Assembly: GCA_011109175.1 (NCBI GenBank)
Contig: RDEW01000027.1
Location: 395,772-459,771, forward strand
Reading direction: 5' to 3'
Source: Dicyema japonicum
Lineage: Eukaryota > Dicyemida > Rhombozoa > Dicyemidae
DNA: 64,000 bases
In this document: one piece after another, positions 23,320-33,099 of the stretch
Numbering within the stretch: the first letter of the stretch is position 1
Layout: every line of letters begins with the position of its first letter
Position numbers and translations under genes: made by a program
The notes under the pieces: generated by a model
What the model saw: the letters and a program-made list of their open reading frames with translations, nothing else
What the model was told of the DNA's origin: nothing
The model's database searches: none

Positions 23320-24240
23320 ACCCTGAATTTTTTGGAGCTGATCCCTTGAATATCGAAGGTGTTTCCTTCGTTATGCATACTCCCCCGTCTGGTTTATCCA
23401 GTATAATTTTTCTGCACCCGACTTCGGACACATTATCTTCTGATAGCATTTCCAAAAAGAGGGATTCTTCATATCAATTTTTGCAGCCTCAGCCCTCCAT
23501 ATACGGTCAGTCTCCTTCCTTCCATATATTGCTGATTGCTTCCTTCATCATCCTGATTCTGGCTGATATGAATTCCCCGTCTATTTTTTTTATTTTTTAA
23601 TTTTTTTTACATATATTTTAAATTTATTATTAGGAAACATGAGTAGTTAATTACTGAGTCCAGCGGATATGATCGAGTGGCTGTTACCTCTGACTACTGC
23701 CAGGGATATCCTTTGGAAAAGCCACTCGGTTTCCGACGCTCCCTCGAGGCTTTGGTCAATAGACACCAAGTGCTCTAAGAAAGAGACCGTCTTGAGGCCA
23801 AAGACTCCGCTCGTCTCGACGACCACTGGCTGTACATGGAAACGGTTTAGGAGGCTGCTGTATTTCCGTCTATTTTGTCAGCACAACGTCTTTGCTTTGC
23901 CCTTAGGCGATTCCTCTCCCGAATAAGCCTCATAATAATTGGCGACACAAAATAATGATTTTTTATAGAAAACCCTTCGTGAATACAGATGAAGATATGA
24001 CTGCATAGATTTGTTAATTCTCTACTTGCAGCATTGATACCTTCTATGGTTGAAAACTCTCTCGGTAGAACACACAAATTATTGGATATGAAGACCCTAT
24101 AGTGGGCCCAATCCAAGTTATATATGTTGAACCTCAAGAAGACATCTTCCATAACATCTGGTCTCAAAGTGATAACTAATTCTTGTGGAATATGGTCACT
24201 CCCGATATCCCATAGAGTTTTTGGCTTTCCCACAGTATGG
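21910..24240 (-). mobile_element. Family A-type retrotransposon with nearly intact RT
   Basis: The copy begins in the endonuclease (SDHIPQELVI near 24175-24205, then linker to 23847). It has a disrupted stretch at 23320-23846 and then the longest ORF of the window, listed next. The copy is 5'-truncated. It lies in an interval without host genes. Confidence 0.85.
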
Positions 24241-24940
24241 CGACAATTTCTGCGACCTTATATTATAGGGTTTCAATAGCGTAACCTTCAAATCATTAAC
24301 ATTGGGATAAGGGTAAATATATTTTTAAGAGCAAATAGCAAACCTCTATGTTCCACTCCTTACTCACTATTTCTCAACCCAATTGAGAATTTTAGCAAAT
24401 TATTGACGGAGAGTGACGTTAATGGTTAGGAAACCCTAATATAAAAATCCTGAATAGGGACAAAAAATTCGCTCCTCGTTGAGAAACACTGTTTTATTAT
24501 TACCTCCAGGATCAATGGGTCAAAGAGAAAGAAATAAAAGTTCTTCTCAACTAACTAAGTGATCCTAGACCGACAAGGGAGAGGACGAATCAGGCAGGGT
24601 CGAGAATCATGTAATGCTCTTCTCATCGGTCATGGCATCGGCTCAAACTTTTTACATGTTTGTAAATATTTCGATAGTATATGAAACAGGGGGCAGCTCG
24701 GTAGACTGGCCCTCTTTAAGAATTTTCATTGTAATTCAATTAGAAGATTTTCAATAGGTTAGACCTTGTGTTCTGGTCGAATCAACTTTACAGCAGTATC
24801 CTGGATTGCGAATAGTTTCAATGACAAAGGGCGTAAAATGTTAATAGCCCACGAAGAACTTTCATACGTCATCGTGGGTTGGATAATTTTTCATAAACTC
24901 CAGTTTGTTCTTAAATGTTTTGTTTATAGGAACGTGTTAG
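24240..24940. other. No gene; possible family J end (minus) near 24490-24600
   Basis: Near 24540-24590, ACTAAGTGATCCTAGACCG reversed reads GGATCACTTAGTTAG, the family J terminal pattern. The ORF at 24766-24948 shows nothing recognisable. Confidence 0.3.
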
Positions 24941-25200
24941 TTAGTTAAGTAACCCCGGCCTCATTAACTTGAAGAAGGCCAGCAGCTATTAAATAGGACG
25001 CAGCAAATGCCGGTCGCTGCCATAGATCGGTCAGTCCTGGCATTGTAGACGAACATTGTGCTAATTCATGACATTGAAATAGGTGATTTTATTTCAACAT
25101 ATAAAGGTTGCAAAAGTGTCAGAGGACATAGTACGTCGGTAGAAAGAAGTGGTGCCCACATCGTGTACGAGCCAGATTTACCCGGACGTCAGAGGAAGAG
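24940..25200 (-). mobile_element. Family D 3' end
   Basis: Minus-strand frames give RVNLARTRCGHHFFLPTY (about 25120-25180) and LTDLWQRPAFAASYLIAAGL (about 24990-25050), then GAGGCCGGGGTTACTTAAC with a stop. The blocks correspond one to one with IGLARLRCGHH and VEDLWERPVRTARSL of the insert at 16173-16569. It ends about 110 bp before the HMG-box ORF. Confidence 0.7.
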
Positions 25201-25311
25201 TTGAAGTATCATACAGCTTATTGTGCAGTGCTATTTTGTAATTTAATATAAAAAATAAGATTCAATTATTAATAATAAAAATAAATATTAATTCAAATTC
25301 TACATCGTTGT

Positions 25312-25644
25312 ATGGACAGTTCTGATAGTTCACGTATAACAGGGAAAGATCCGATGACACTGTTTTTTAAGGATATGGAGGACATTCACTCACAAATTGA
25401 GGACAAAGATTCATATGCTGAAATGATGGTTACACTTTGGGACAAACTACCCGAGTCTGCAAAACAAGAATATAAAAGAAGATCTGAACTGCTGCTCCAG
25501 GAACCCTGTCTCAAGTGTGGAAACCCTGTGGGTGAGAGTAAATCTTCATTCTGTGGGAATGCTTGCTGTGTTGAATATGCCAAGTTCTTAGTTGTGTGCT
25601 ATTTAGACAAGTATTTGAGGAATGGTTGCCGTTGCTTAAGCTGA
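25312..25644 (+). CDS. TOX-like HMG-box protein with C-terminal cysteine motif
   Basis: This 110-codon ORF begins at an ATG after an AT-rich stretch. Residues 14-63 resemble an HMG box of the TOX type: DPMTLFFKDMEDIHSQIED for helix 1, and MMVTLWDKLPESAKQEYKRR for helix 2 into 3, where TOX proteins have a similar MWD-x-L-x-x-x-x-KQ-x-YK-x. It is followed by CLKCGNPVGESKSSFCGNAC and CVEYAKFLV, close to the Cys-rich tail of TOX4-type proteins. If so, it would bind DNA in the nucleus. Unlike the other host genes here it has no visible intron and is very short, so it may be a compact gene, a last exon, or a processed copy. An upstream exon could have been missed. Confidence 0.5.
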   Translation: MDSSDSSRITGKDPMTLFFKDMEDIHSQIEDKDSYAEMMVTLWDKLPESAKQEYKRRSELLLQEPCLKCGNPVGESKSSFCGNACCVEYAKFLVVCYLDKYLRNGCRCLS

Positions 25645-25950
25645 GGGAATGACTTTTTTCGATTTTATCGTGATTTTAGGCTGAAATGCACAAATTATTA
25701 TTTGGTTTTTGTTTAAGTAATCTTAGTATGTTGACTCAGGTTTTCTATTTATAAATCATTAAAAACTATCTAGTAGTGTTGGGACCTATTTTTTAATGTT
25801 CCCGGATATACTTGGAATAGGTTTTATATAGTTCCTCCGGTTGGAGTGGGATGTATCCTTCCCCAACAGCACGTCCCTTCCAAGTATCTGACCTTTCCGA
25901 GAGGGGTCTTTTTGGATGGCAGCTAGGAATTGAGCGTCTTCTGAGTTATG
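25645..25950. other. No recognised feature
   Basis: AT-rich sequence after the HMG-box ORF. Nothing is recognisable before the SINE-like copy. Confidence 0.4.
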
Positions 25951-26075
25951 TGGATCTAGGAATTGAAGAAAGTAAAGAGCAGAGAGGAATCCTTCAACCT
26001 AGTAGGCAGCGGTAGGGTATCGAACTCACAGCTAAATTCGAAACGGGCGACAACACGGTGTTACCTGGTTGTAAG
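25950..26075 (-). repeat. tRNA-derived SINE-like copy 3
   Basis: Reversed, the text contains GTGAGTTCGATACCCTACCG, a B-box-like block, followed by CTGCCTACTAGGTTGAAGG. This parallels CTGCTGTTCACCTGGTGGAAGG in copy 2. It is more diverged than copies 1 and 2. Confidence 0.5.
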
Positions 26076-26639
26076 TTAGCTAATTTTTATGATCAATCTG
26101 GTTTTTTCGATAATTATCTCAGTGAATAACACGATAAGTGAATTTATTTTAATTTGTTGAAAGGTTTAGGTGGTGTAGTCTTATTATACGAAGCATCCTT
26201 GTTATTTCATGGTAGGTGAGTCTGGGTAGTTATTTTTCGATAATAAAGTTTTTAAGCACTTTCACTCAGAGTTGACCGACCTTAATAAAATCATCAGTTC
26301 ATCGCAAAGCAAAAGAAGGGAAAATGGGCGGAATTTGTAGAAAGTATCGATCACAAAGCTAACTCAAGAAGATTCTGGTGGATGATTGAGGAATCAAGAA
26401 CAGCTAAACTGATTCCAATCTCCCCCAGGGTCCAGCCAAAAAGAATCAAAACTGAAATGCTTTCTAAATCAGGCCAATAACTTGATGAAGTATTATTCTA
26501 TTAGTAACCTCAAGATGACTCCCTCTCCCACCCTCGCAAAAAGAAACTGAAAGTCAAGAGTTCCCATTTATCAAATAAATATAACTTTACACACGGAACT
26601 TACCAAAAACGCGCAAAACTCCCCTACCTTAATATCTTC

Positions 26640-27400
26640 CACTTAAAGAACCCAGTTCAAACGGAATACATGCTGTAAAGACCTTATTTGAATATTCAAT
26701 ATACTTATTCTGCATTCCAGCTTTATCGCAATCCTTAAGCCTAACAAGAGTCCAATAGATCTTTCATCGATCAGACCCATCTCCCTTCTGTCTGTGGTTT
26801 ACTAAATTTTGGAAAGAATTGTTTTAAAAGAAATTTCAAATCACACCAATCATCAGCATAGCTTCCGCTCACTCCACTCCGCAACCACCCACCTGACAAC
26901 CCTTTTCAAAAATTGCCGACGGTTTAATAACTTCTCTCCCCCTGAAAGGACGGTACTTGCATCAATTGAGCTTACCAATTCTTTCGATCGCACCTCATAT
27001 ATATTAGTGTCCAACAAAATTCTTTCCTCTGAAATCCCACCCATCTGAAAGCGTTGGGTATTGAATTTCTTGTCAGGCCGACTCGGACAAGTGTGCCTCC
27101 ACTCGTGCACTTCACGATTCAGGTATTTTCCATACGGAGTTCCACAGGGTTCTGTTCTCTCCCCAAACCTTTTCACTCCAATTATCTTACATATGCCGAT
27201 GACATTGTCACCGCTGTCATGTATGCAGATATTCAGAGAGTCACACTACATTTGCAGTCTAATCCATAAGCTCCAAGTCATCCAGTCATGCGAACCATTA
27301 CAGGATGACAAGATTTACCCCCTTCTGACCATCTATATTGGGAATCGTGGATTCTCCCGGTTGCCGTTCATTTAAAAATGCGAAGCTTACAGTTTCTGCG
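26640..27400 (+). mobile_element. Jockey-like RT fragment (family E type)
   Basis: Shifted frames read SSIRPISLLSV near 26772-26800, QHSFRSLHSATTHLTTLF (26848-26901), VLASIELTNSFDRTSYILVS (26953-27012; motif A region) and FPYGVPQGSVLSPNLF (27127-27174). A displaced YADDIVT follows near 27194-27214. These are RT fingers and palm motifs in order, with several indels. Confidence 0.75.
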
Positions 27401-28040
27401 GCAATGTTCGGTTCTGACCACCAGACTGTTTAGCTCCTTATGTCTGGAAGCCGTAGAAATATCCAAAGAACTGTCCTCGACCTACAGAGAACTCTATCGA
27501 GAATCACTCAACCTAAAATCGGGCATACTTGAACAAACGAAATATACAACTTAGTATCTACCCGCGAAAAAACTGGATGTGTTCTTCCCTTTTCGTTGGT
27601 TCTGGACGAACTTGTGTGTGATAAGCCATGTTTAGATGCTATTTTTAAAAATTGTAGTTGCCATAAAAATTGCCCTACCCATCACTAACTGATTCTTTAA
27701 CCAAAAATCCCTAATTTGTTTGTATTTTGCATCCGATGAGAGTTTTGAAAGTTTTTTTGTGACACATCAATTTTTTTCAGAATTTCTGCAATTTTTCATC
27801 TTAATAGCGATCACGTATGTTTCTAATGATTTCTTTGGATCACTCCCTTCATTATCTTTACAAATTTTGAACCCATCGAGCGATGCCTAATTCTAATTTC
27901 ATCAAATTTTTGATGATTTCTCATAAAGTCTGAGTTGTTGTGTTATAAATTTGAATTTTCACTGGAACAAGTTCGATTCTAATGGAGATATATCCTAATC
28001 CTGTGTCAATGTTTGTTTAACGTTTGGCAACTGTTAGATG
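27400..28040. other. No recognised feature
   Basis: Just after 27400 the phrase near 27460-27550 may still be RT thumb (LSSTYRELYRESLNLK), but beyond about 27560 nothing is recognisable. Confidence 0.35.
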
Positions 28041-28165
28041 TTTAAAGGAGTAGTGGTTACTACTATTAGTCGTTTCGTGATTGGTTGTGAATTCGATTTC
28101 CATGCCACTACCTACCTTTTCGAAGGGTCCTTTCTGATCTTTGCCTTCTTCAATTCCTAAAAGGT
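28040..28165 (+). repeat. tRNA-derived SINE-like copy 4
   Basis: AGTAGTGGTTACTACT near 28049 (A-box-like) and GTGAATTCGATTTCC near 28087 (B-box-like) are followed by GCCACTACC and GAAGGGTCCTTTCTG. The layout resembles the copies at 5448 and 43440. Confidence 0.5.
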
Positions 28166-28508
28166 ACCATGTGATCCATTAGTTAAAAGAGACGTCCAGC
28201 GCCTGGCCGGGATACAAAATGAATCTAGCTCTTCCCTACTCCATTGAATGGGTTCCCACAATGGTGGATATGGATGAACTGATGCTCGGAAAAAATGCGT
28301 CTCACTTTGACAATGAGAACTGGAATTCTTAGTTTACACTTTTAAAATATGACTTTTACTATAAAAGAATTATTGTTTATTTTAATTTTATAGCACGTGG
28401 TGACTCTATGCGTTTACTTCACCATTAAGATGTTTAGTGGTGGAATAAGTAAAAAACGAAAATAAACTCAAAACATTTACCAAACCAAGACCGTTAGATA
28501 AAATTACA

Positions 28509-30346
28509 CTAATTAACGAAATAGAGTTTGCAGCCAATATTGGCGTCATTCGAATATATTTTTGTCACATTTTCATTTTTGGTGAGAATATAAACATGAG
28601 CTTTGCTTTCAAAATTCTCATTCTGAATTAAGTAAGTTCCATAGCCAAATTTTCCAATTTCATTAACAAAGTAGCCATAATAAAATTTTTCCATGGATGG
28701 TGATTTATATTGGATCCACCCATTGTCCAGAATATTCATGAAACTCAATTCTGTGTTCATCTCCAAAAAGTCACAATTCAAGGTCATCAGAGAACAGATT
28801 TTGTTGTTTAGTGCCACTTCGTTAGACGGAGCTGATTTTCTACTGAGCCTCATTGGTATCACAATTGAGGTTAACAAAACTAAAAATTACTCAATTAATA
28901 AATACTGGCTACTAAGAAGAGTGATATGACAGATTTGCCAATAAGTGAGTTTCTTGATGTCTTGGTTTTCATTTTGGCTATTTCAGCATTGGTGGTTCTG
29001 GCAACTGATGATGTGGCAAAGAGCTCGTTTAATGTCTGTGAAACTTCCTTCTTTGAAGTTACTTCCATAAATGGATACATCGGATCTGATTTTACTTCTC
29101 GCTTGTGAAAAAGTGTATTAAGGAATGGAAAGCCTAAAAAGATTACATTTAGTAAAAACCTTTAATGGATTCGCTTTTAGAGAATTGATTTTTGGGTATA
29201 CGCTCCAAGAAAGTTACTTGATTTTCGAATGAGGGCTCTAGGTCAAAGTCTGATCCTACTGCAAAAACATATGATGCATGTGATCTTTCCGTCAAAGATT
29301 TTTCGCTTGATGTCTGTGAAGTTTCTGCCAAGGATTTTTTGCTTGGTGTCTTTGAAGCTTCTGCCAAGGATTTTTCGCTTGGTGTCTTTGAAGCTTCTGC
29401 CAAGGATTTTTCGCTTGATGTCTTTGAAGCTTCTGCCAAGGATTTTTCGCTTGATGTCTTTGAAGCTTCTGCCAAGGATTTTTCGCTTGATGTCTTTGAA
29501 GCTTCTGCCAAGGATTTTTCGCTGATGTCTTTGAAGCTTCCGCCGAAGATTTTTTGCTGATGTCTTTGAAGCTTCCGCCGATGATTTTTTGCTTGATGTC
29601 TTTGAAGCTTCTGCCAAGGATTTTTCGCTTGGTGTCTTTGAAGCTTCCGCCGAGGATTTTTTGCTCATTGGTAACTCTTGATAAATATCTGAATAGGAAT
29701 CAGATTCCCTTTCTGAATATGTGGTTGACTTGGCAATTGATGAATGCTCACTTGGAATCTTGGAATCGGAAGCTGGAGTCCAAACCAAACCTGAATCACG
29801 TTGAGTGGATTCTTCAATTGGCTCAATTAATACATCGCTTTCGTGTAAATGCGGAAAATCTTGATTTTCATAGTTCATTACAGGTTTTCTACTTATAATT
29901 TTGAACCGGGAGTTAAAAGTTTTAGACTTCATAATACTATCATAGATCGAGAAGGTAGACTTGGGGAATGCTGCAGTTGTAGTTTCAGGGACAGAGGTAG
30001 TTGGTAGAGTAGTTTCAGAAACTGTAGTTGTTGGAGTGGTTGTAGTTGTAGGTTCAATAGTTGTTGTAGTCTTCTCTATGACTGCAATGATCTCCGGTAA
30101 GGATGTTGTCTCAGGTACAATAGTAATGGCTGGGGTTGTTTTCTCCTCTGTTGTAGTGGTTACTGAGATGGTTGGAGTACTCGTTACTTGTCTAGTTGTA
30201 GGTTTATCTTCCATATTGCAATCTTCTTCTGATTTGCCCATAATAACAAATTTTTCCAAGATAATATCTTTATAAGATTGTCCAGAATCACTGTTAGAGT
30301 CAACTCTGTAAATTTCAGATTTCCCGTTGGAATCAGTCTCACTCAT
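28509..30346 (-). CDS. Ser/Thr-rich single-pass membrane protein with 12-residue repeats
   Basis: The ATG is at 30346 and the stop at 28509. About residues 50-130 are Thr-rich (runs such as TTTTIEPTTTTTPTTTVSET), suited to O-glycosylation or extended structure. Then come repeats of a 12-residue unit (SEKSLAEASKTS-like). Two 26-nt introns, 29134-29159 and 28880-28905, join three ORFs. The second falls inside a membrane segment that is only complete after splicing: SVISLFLVAILLTSIVIP. A folded-looking C terminus follows (YYGYFVNEIGKFGYGTYLI). I know no family for it. No signal peptide is evident, so a type II or tail-exposed topology is possible. Two 35-bp units in the repeat array put the N-terminal part out of frame with the rest (see the repeat entry), so as written the protein stops early. 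Confidence 0.65.
29297..29654 (-). repeat. Coding tandem array of 36-bp units, about ten copies
   Basis: Units begin GATTTTTCGCTTGATGTC on the plus strand and repeat at 29297, 29333, 29369, 29405, 29441, 29477, 29513, 29548, 29583 and 29619, with a partial unit after 29655. Eight are 36 bp. The units starting at 29513 and 29548 are 35 bp, each lacking one T (CGCTGATG where the others have CGCTTGATG). The array encodes the 12-residue repeats of the membrane protein. The two short units together shift the frame. The repeats have no spacers, so this is not a CRISPR array. Confidence 0.9.
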
Positions 30347-30359
30347 ACTACGGCTGTCT

Positions 30360-32520
30360 ATTTTGTTGATAAAATTATATTAAACCTTGTGAACTCATTT
30401 GCTAGTAAAAACGTATAAATTTTGTTTTATTTCGAGTATTCACTTATTAAAGGAATGATTGTAACTCGATTTGTATATAACATTGTTTCTAATATTCGTT
30501 ACAATTATTGCCTATTTTATGACAATTTAGGAGAGTCGTATTGCCCCATAAAGAAATAACTAGTTTTTAGAGAATAAAGATTAAGACAATTTACATTAAG
30601 TCAATGCTATTTTCAGTCATTAATGGAAGGTCTTTGGACATCCGGAAGCCTCGTCTAGCGTGGTCATGGAGGACATATTACTTTGACTTCCTTATTGACG
30701 AGGAGGGTAATTTTATGGAACATACTAAAATACGGAAGAAAATAGGTTGAAAAAAATTCAGGGAAAGAGTATAGAATTTGGCACAAGAGACAAAAGTTGT
30801 GTGGCAGAGAAATACTGAGAGAGGAAACAGGATAAGGAGAGTACCTGACTAATCAGGTCGAACGAAGATGTCGAAATGAACGTCTATCCAGAATAAAATA
30901 AAGAAATCTGTTTCCAAAAGCCATCGTCGTAGCGTCTTAGCGAACGTTAAAAACCACTTCGCGGAAAATAAAATCAATACGAGAGAGTTTGTTCAGGATG
31001 GAGAAATAAGGGGTCGTCCTAAGGATTTAAGAAATTATTTGAATGGAGAAACTGTTCCATGAGAAGCACAGAGAGGTATGACCATCAAGAAGACTTTTGT
31101 CGCACAAACTTTTCCCATCGCAGTCATTCATATGAGAACGAGGGAATACACGATTTCGCCGCGTGTTGAAATATTTTTTTTGACAAAAATTATTTGAAAA
31201 ACAATGAAATCATATATCAGATAGTCCACAATTAGAAATTTAGCATGTATCTCTGTTCTGTTCAATACCTTCTTAGGCCAAGCGGGAACCGATATTTCTA
31301 GATCTCAAAAGACCGTATTTTCGGGTCTTCTAAGGGGTGTATTTTCCAGATGTTGAGAAGAAACGGGGAAGTTTGGTGATTTTTTAGATGTCCAAAGAAA
31401 AAAGAAAATCTGAAAGGGTTTCCCTGATAGACCTGAGGACAAGGGTATTCGATATTCCAATTGTAGAAAGCGTTCTGATGACTATTCAATCCGCACAGAA
31501 TGTGTTGCGGCTTCTTAGTCGAGCTCTAGTTCTACTCCACTTGAGGAGGGTTAAGAGAATGTGCAACTACGGGAATAGACCTCTTGCAGACGATCCTGGC
31601 AGCTAGCTTTCTGAAAACAAGCCTACAGCGATCTGAAGGGCTCCCTTTCCTTCTTATCAGAGGCGATCGTGTTGCAAAGGACAAGATGTGTCGGTTTGTC
31701 TCAGGTAGACTTCCCGGAATCACAGATAGAGGATATAAGGTGGACAGCCGGAACTCCAACAGACAAGGGAGTGAAGTTTTTTTTCAAATAACTGGGTCTT
31801 GTACTATACAAGCCAATACTGCTGCAAAAAGTACTCCATCTTTCAAAGTAATTAAGGTGCTCACTTTGGCAGATAATGGAACGAATCACAGTTTGTAAGA
31901 GGGAGGTGGTTTTCTGTCCAATGATGGTTTTTGTGGTCTTTTTGAAGAAGAGACTGTCTTAATAGCAGCACGAGTTCCTCCTTCTGACGTGATCGGGATG
32001 ACATACCCCATTTTCGCGTGTTGAAATCTCGTTTTTTCCCTCAATTCAACGTTCCACTAAAAAACATGTTTTTTTTGAGTTTTTGGAAATAGTCTGTGCA
32101 ACATTACAAGCGAACTAGGTTAGAAACTACGAGCGAAAATCCCCAAGTTCGGATAGGTCGAAATTTAATTTTCATAAAATAGTGTTAATTTACGTTTTAG
32201 AGATCAATCGGTGTCGAAAACGATATCAATGAAGTTATACTGGTTTGACACTGATTTGGCCAAAATAACCTTGATGGTAAACCATTAACATTAATTTTAC
32301 GTTAAATGACCTTTGAAGAACCTTAAAATTTGGCTATTTTCTAAATTTCTGGATCGCTTGTCGTGAATAGGAAAAGGGATGAGAGAGAAACTGACATATT
32401 GTGCGCTTTCGTTGCAAACGCTTTTTCAATTTGAGAATTGTTAACTATTTTTGCTGTATATATTGCGATCGGGTTTTTAAATTTTATTTTAAAAAATTAT
32501 GCCAGGTCCAAGGATGTCTA
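30360..32520. other. No recognised gene in about 2 kb
   Basis: ORFs at 31388-31606, 31584-31898 (plus) and 31532-31759 (minus) overlap each other and have no family features that I recognise. Codon use looks retroelement-like near 31300-31900, but no RT or endonuclease motif is visible. Confidence 0.3.
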
Positions 32521-32523
32521 TCG

Positions 32524-33000
32524 CACACTTTAATAAGCAATAGGCGGATGCCAGTAATGTAAGTTCTTGTCTCCCGGAATTGTATATTCCGACATCATAC
32601 GTGAAGGGGTTTCGATCCTGTACAGACTCAGAAAATCCTCAGGTGTGATGACAATTGTTTTGATCATTGATGGGTGGAAAGGTCTTTTTTTGTAATGACG
32701 TTTTTCTTGAATAGCTTTTTCGGTAGCAGACTCGTCACTACCAGTGATCGATCCGAAATCCAAGACGAGATCTATTTGCTTGAATGTTTCGAGTGATTGT
32801 CCGAGCTCCTGCTTGTAAAACTAATTGGAGGAAGGATATCTTCCTTCGGGTGTTCGTTTGACTCGGATAAATATACCTCGCCAAACGTATGTCGCTGAAA
32901 GCCGAGACAGTTTTCTGCATCTTTTTGAGAAAGCCTTTCGTATGATCTTCTAATATTCTATCCACATCCTGACGTTTTCTTCGGAGGTTTGTTGTGCGTG
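32524..33000 (-). CDS. Unrecognised gene candidate, probably spliced
   Basis: The minus strand reads KRQDVDRILEDHTKGFLKK, MQKTVSAFSDIRLARY from about 32985 to 32875, then in another frame FYKQELGQSLETFKQIDLVL and DFGSITGSDESATEKAIQ, FHPSMIKTIVITPEDFLSLY and HYWHPPIAY to a stop near 32530. The texture is that of a normal charged protein. The change of frame between 32880 and 32810 suggests an intron (a 56-nt GT-AG candidate from about 32877 to 32822), but I could not fix it. I do not recognise the protein. Confidence 0.35.
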
Positions 33001-33099
33001 AAAAACTCTTTTTTGGCTAACAATGAAGTTTTTTTGGTTAAGGTGGTTACATCCCTCTATAGCACTTAGTGCTGGTAATGTCTCAAAAACACTATGGAC

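Noticed and set aside
29229-29560. Plus-strand ORFs over the 36-bp repeats
   Set aside because: They are periodic shadows of the repeat; the minus strand connects through introns to the membrane protein.
29297-29654. Direct repeats of 36 bp as a possible CRISPR array
   Set aside because: The units are contiguous with no spacers, encode a 12-residue protein repeat, and lie in a eukaryotic gene.
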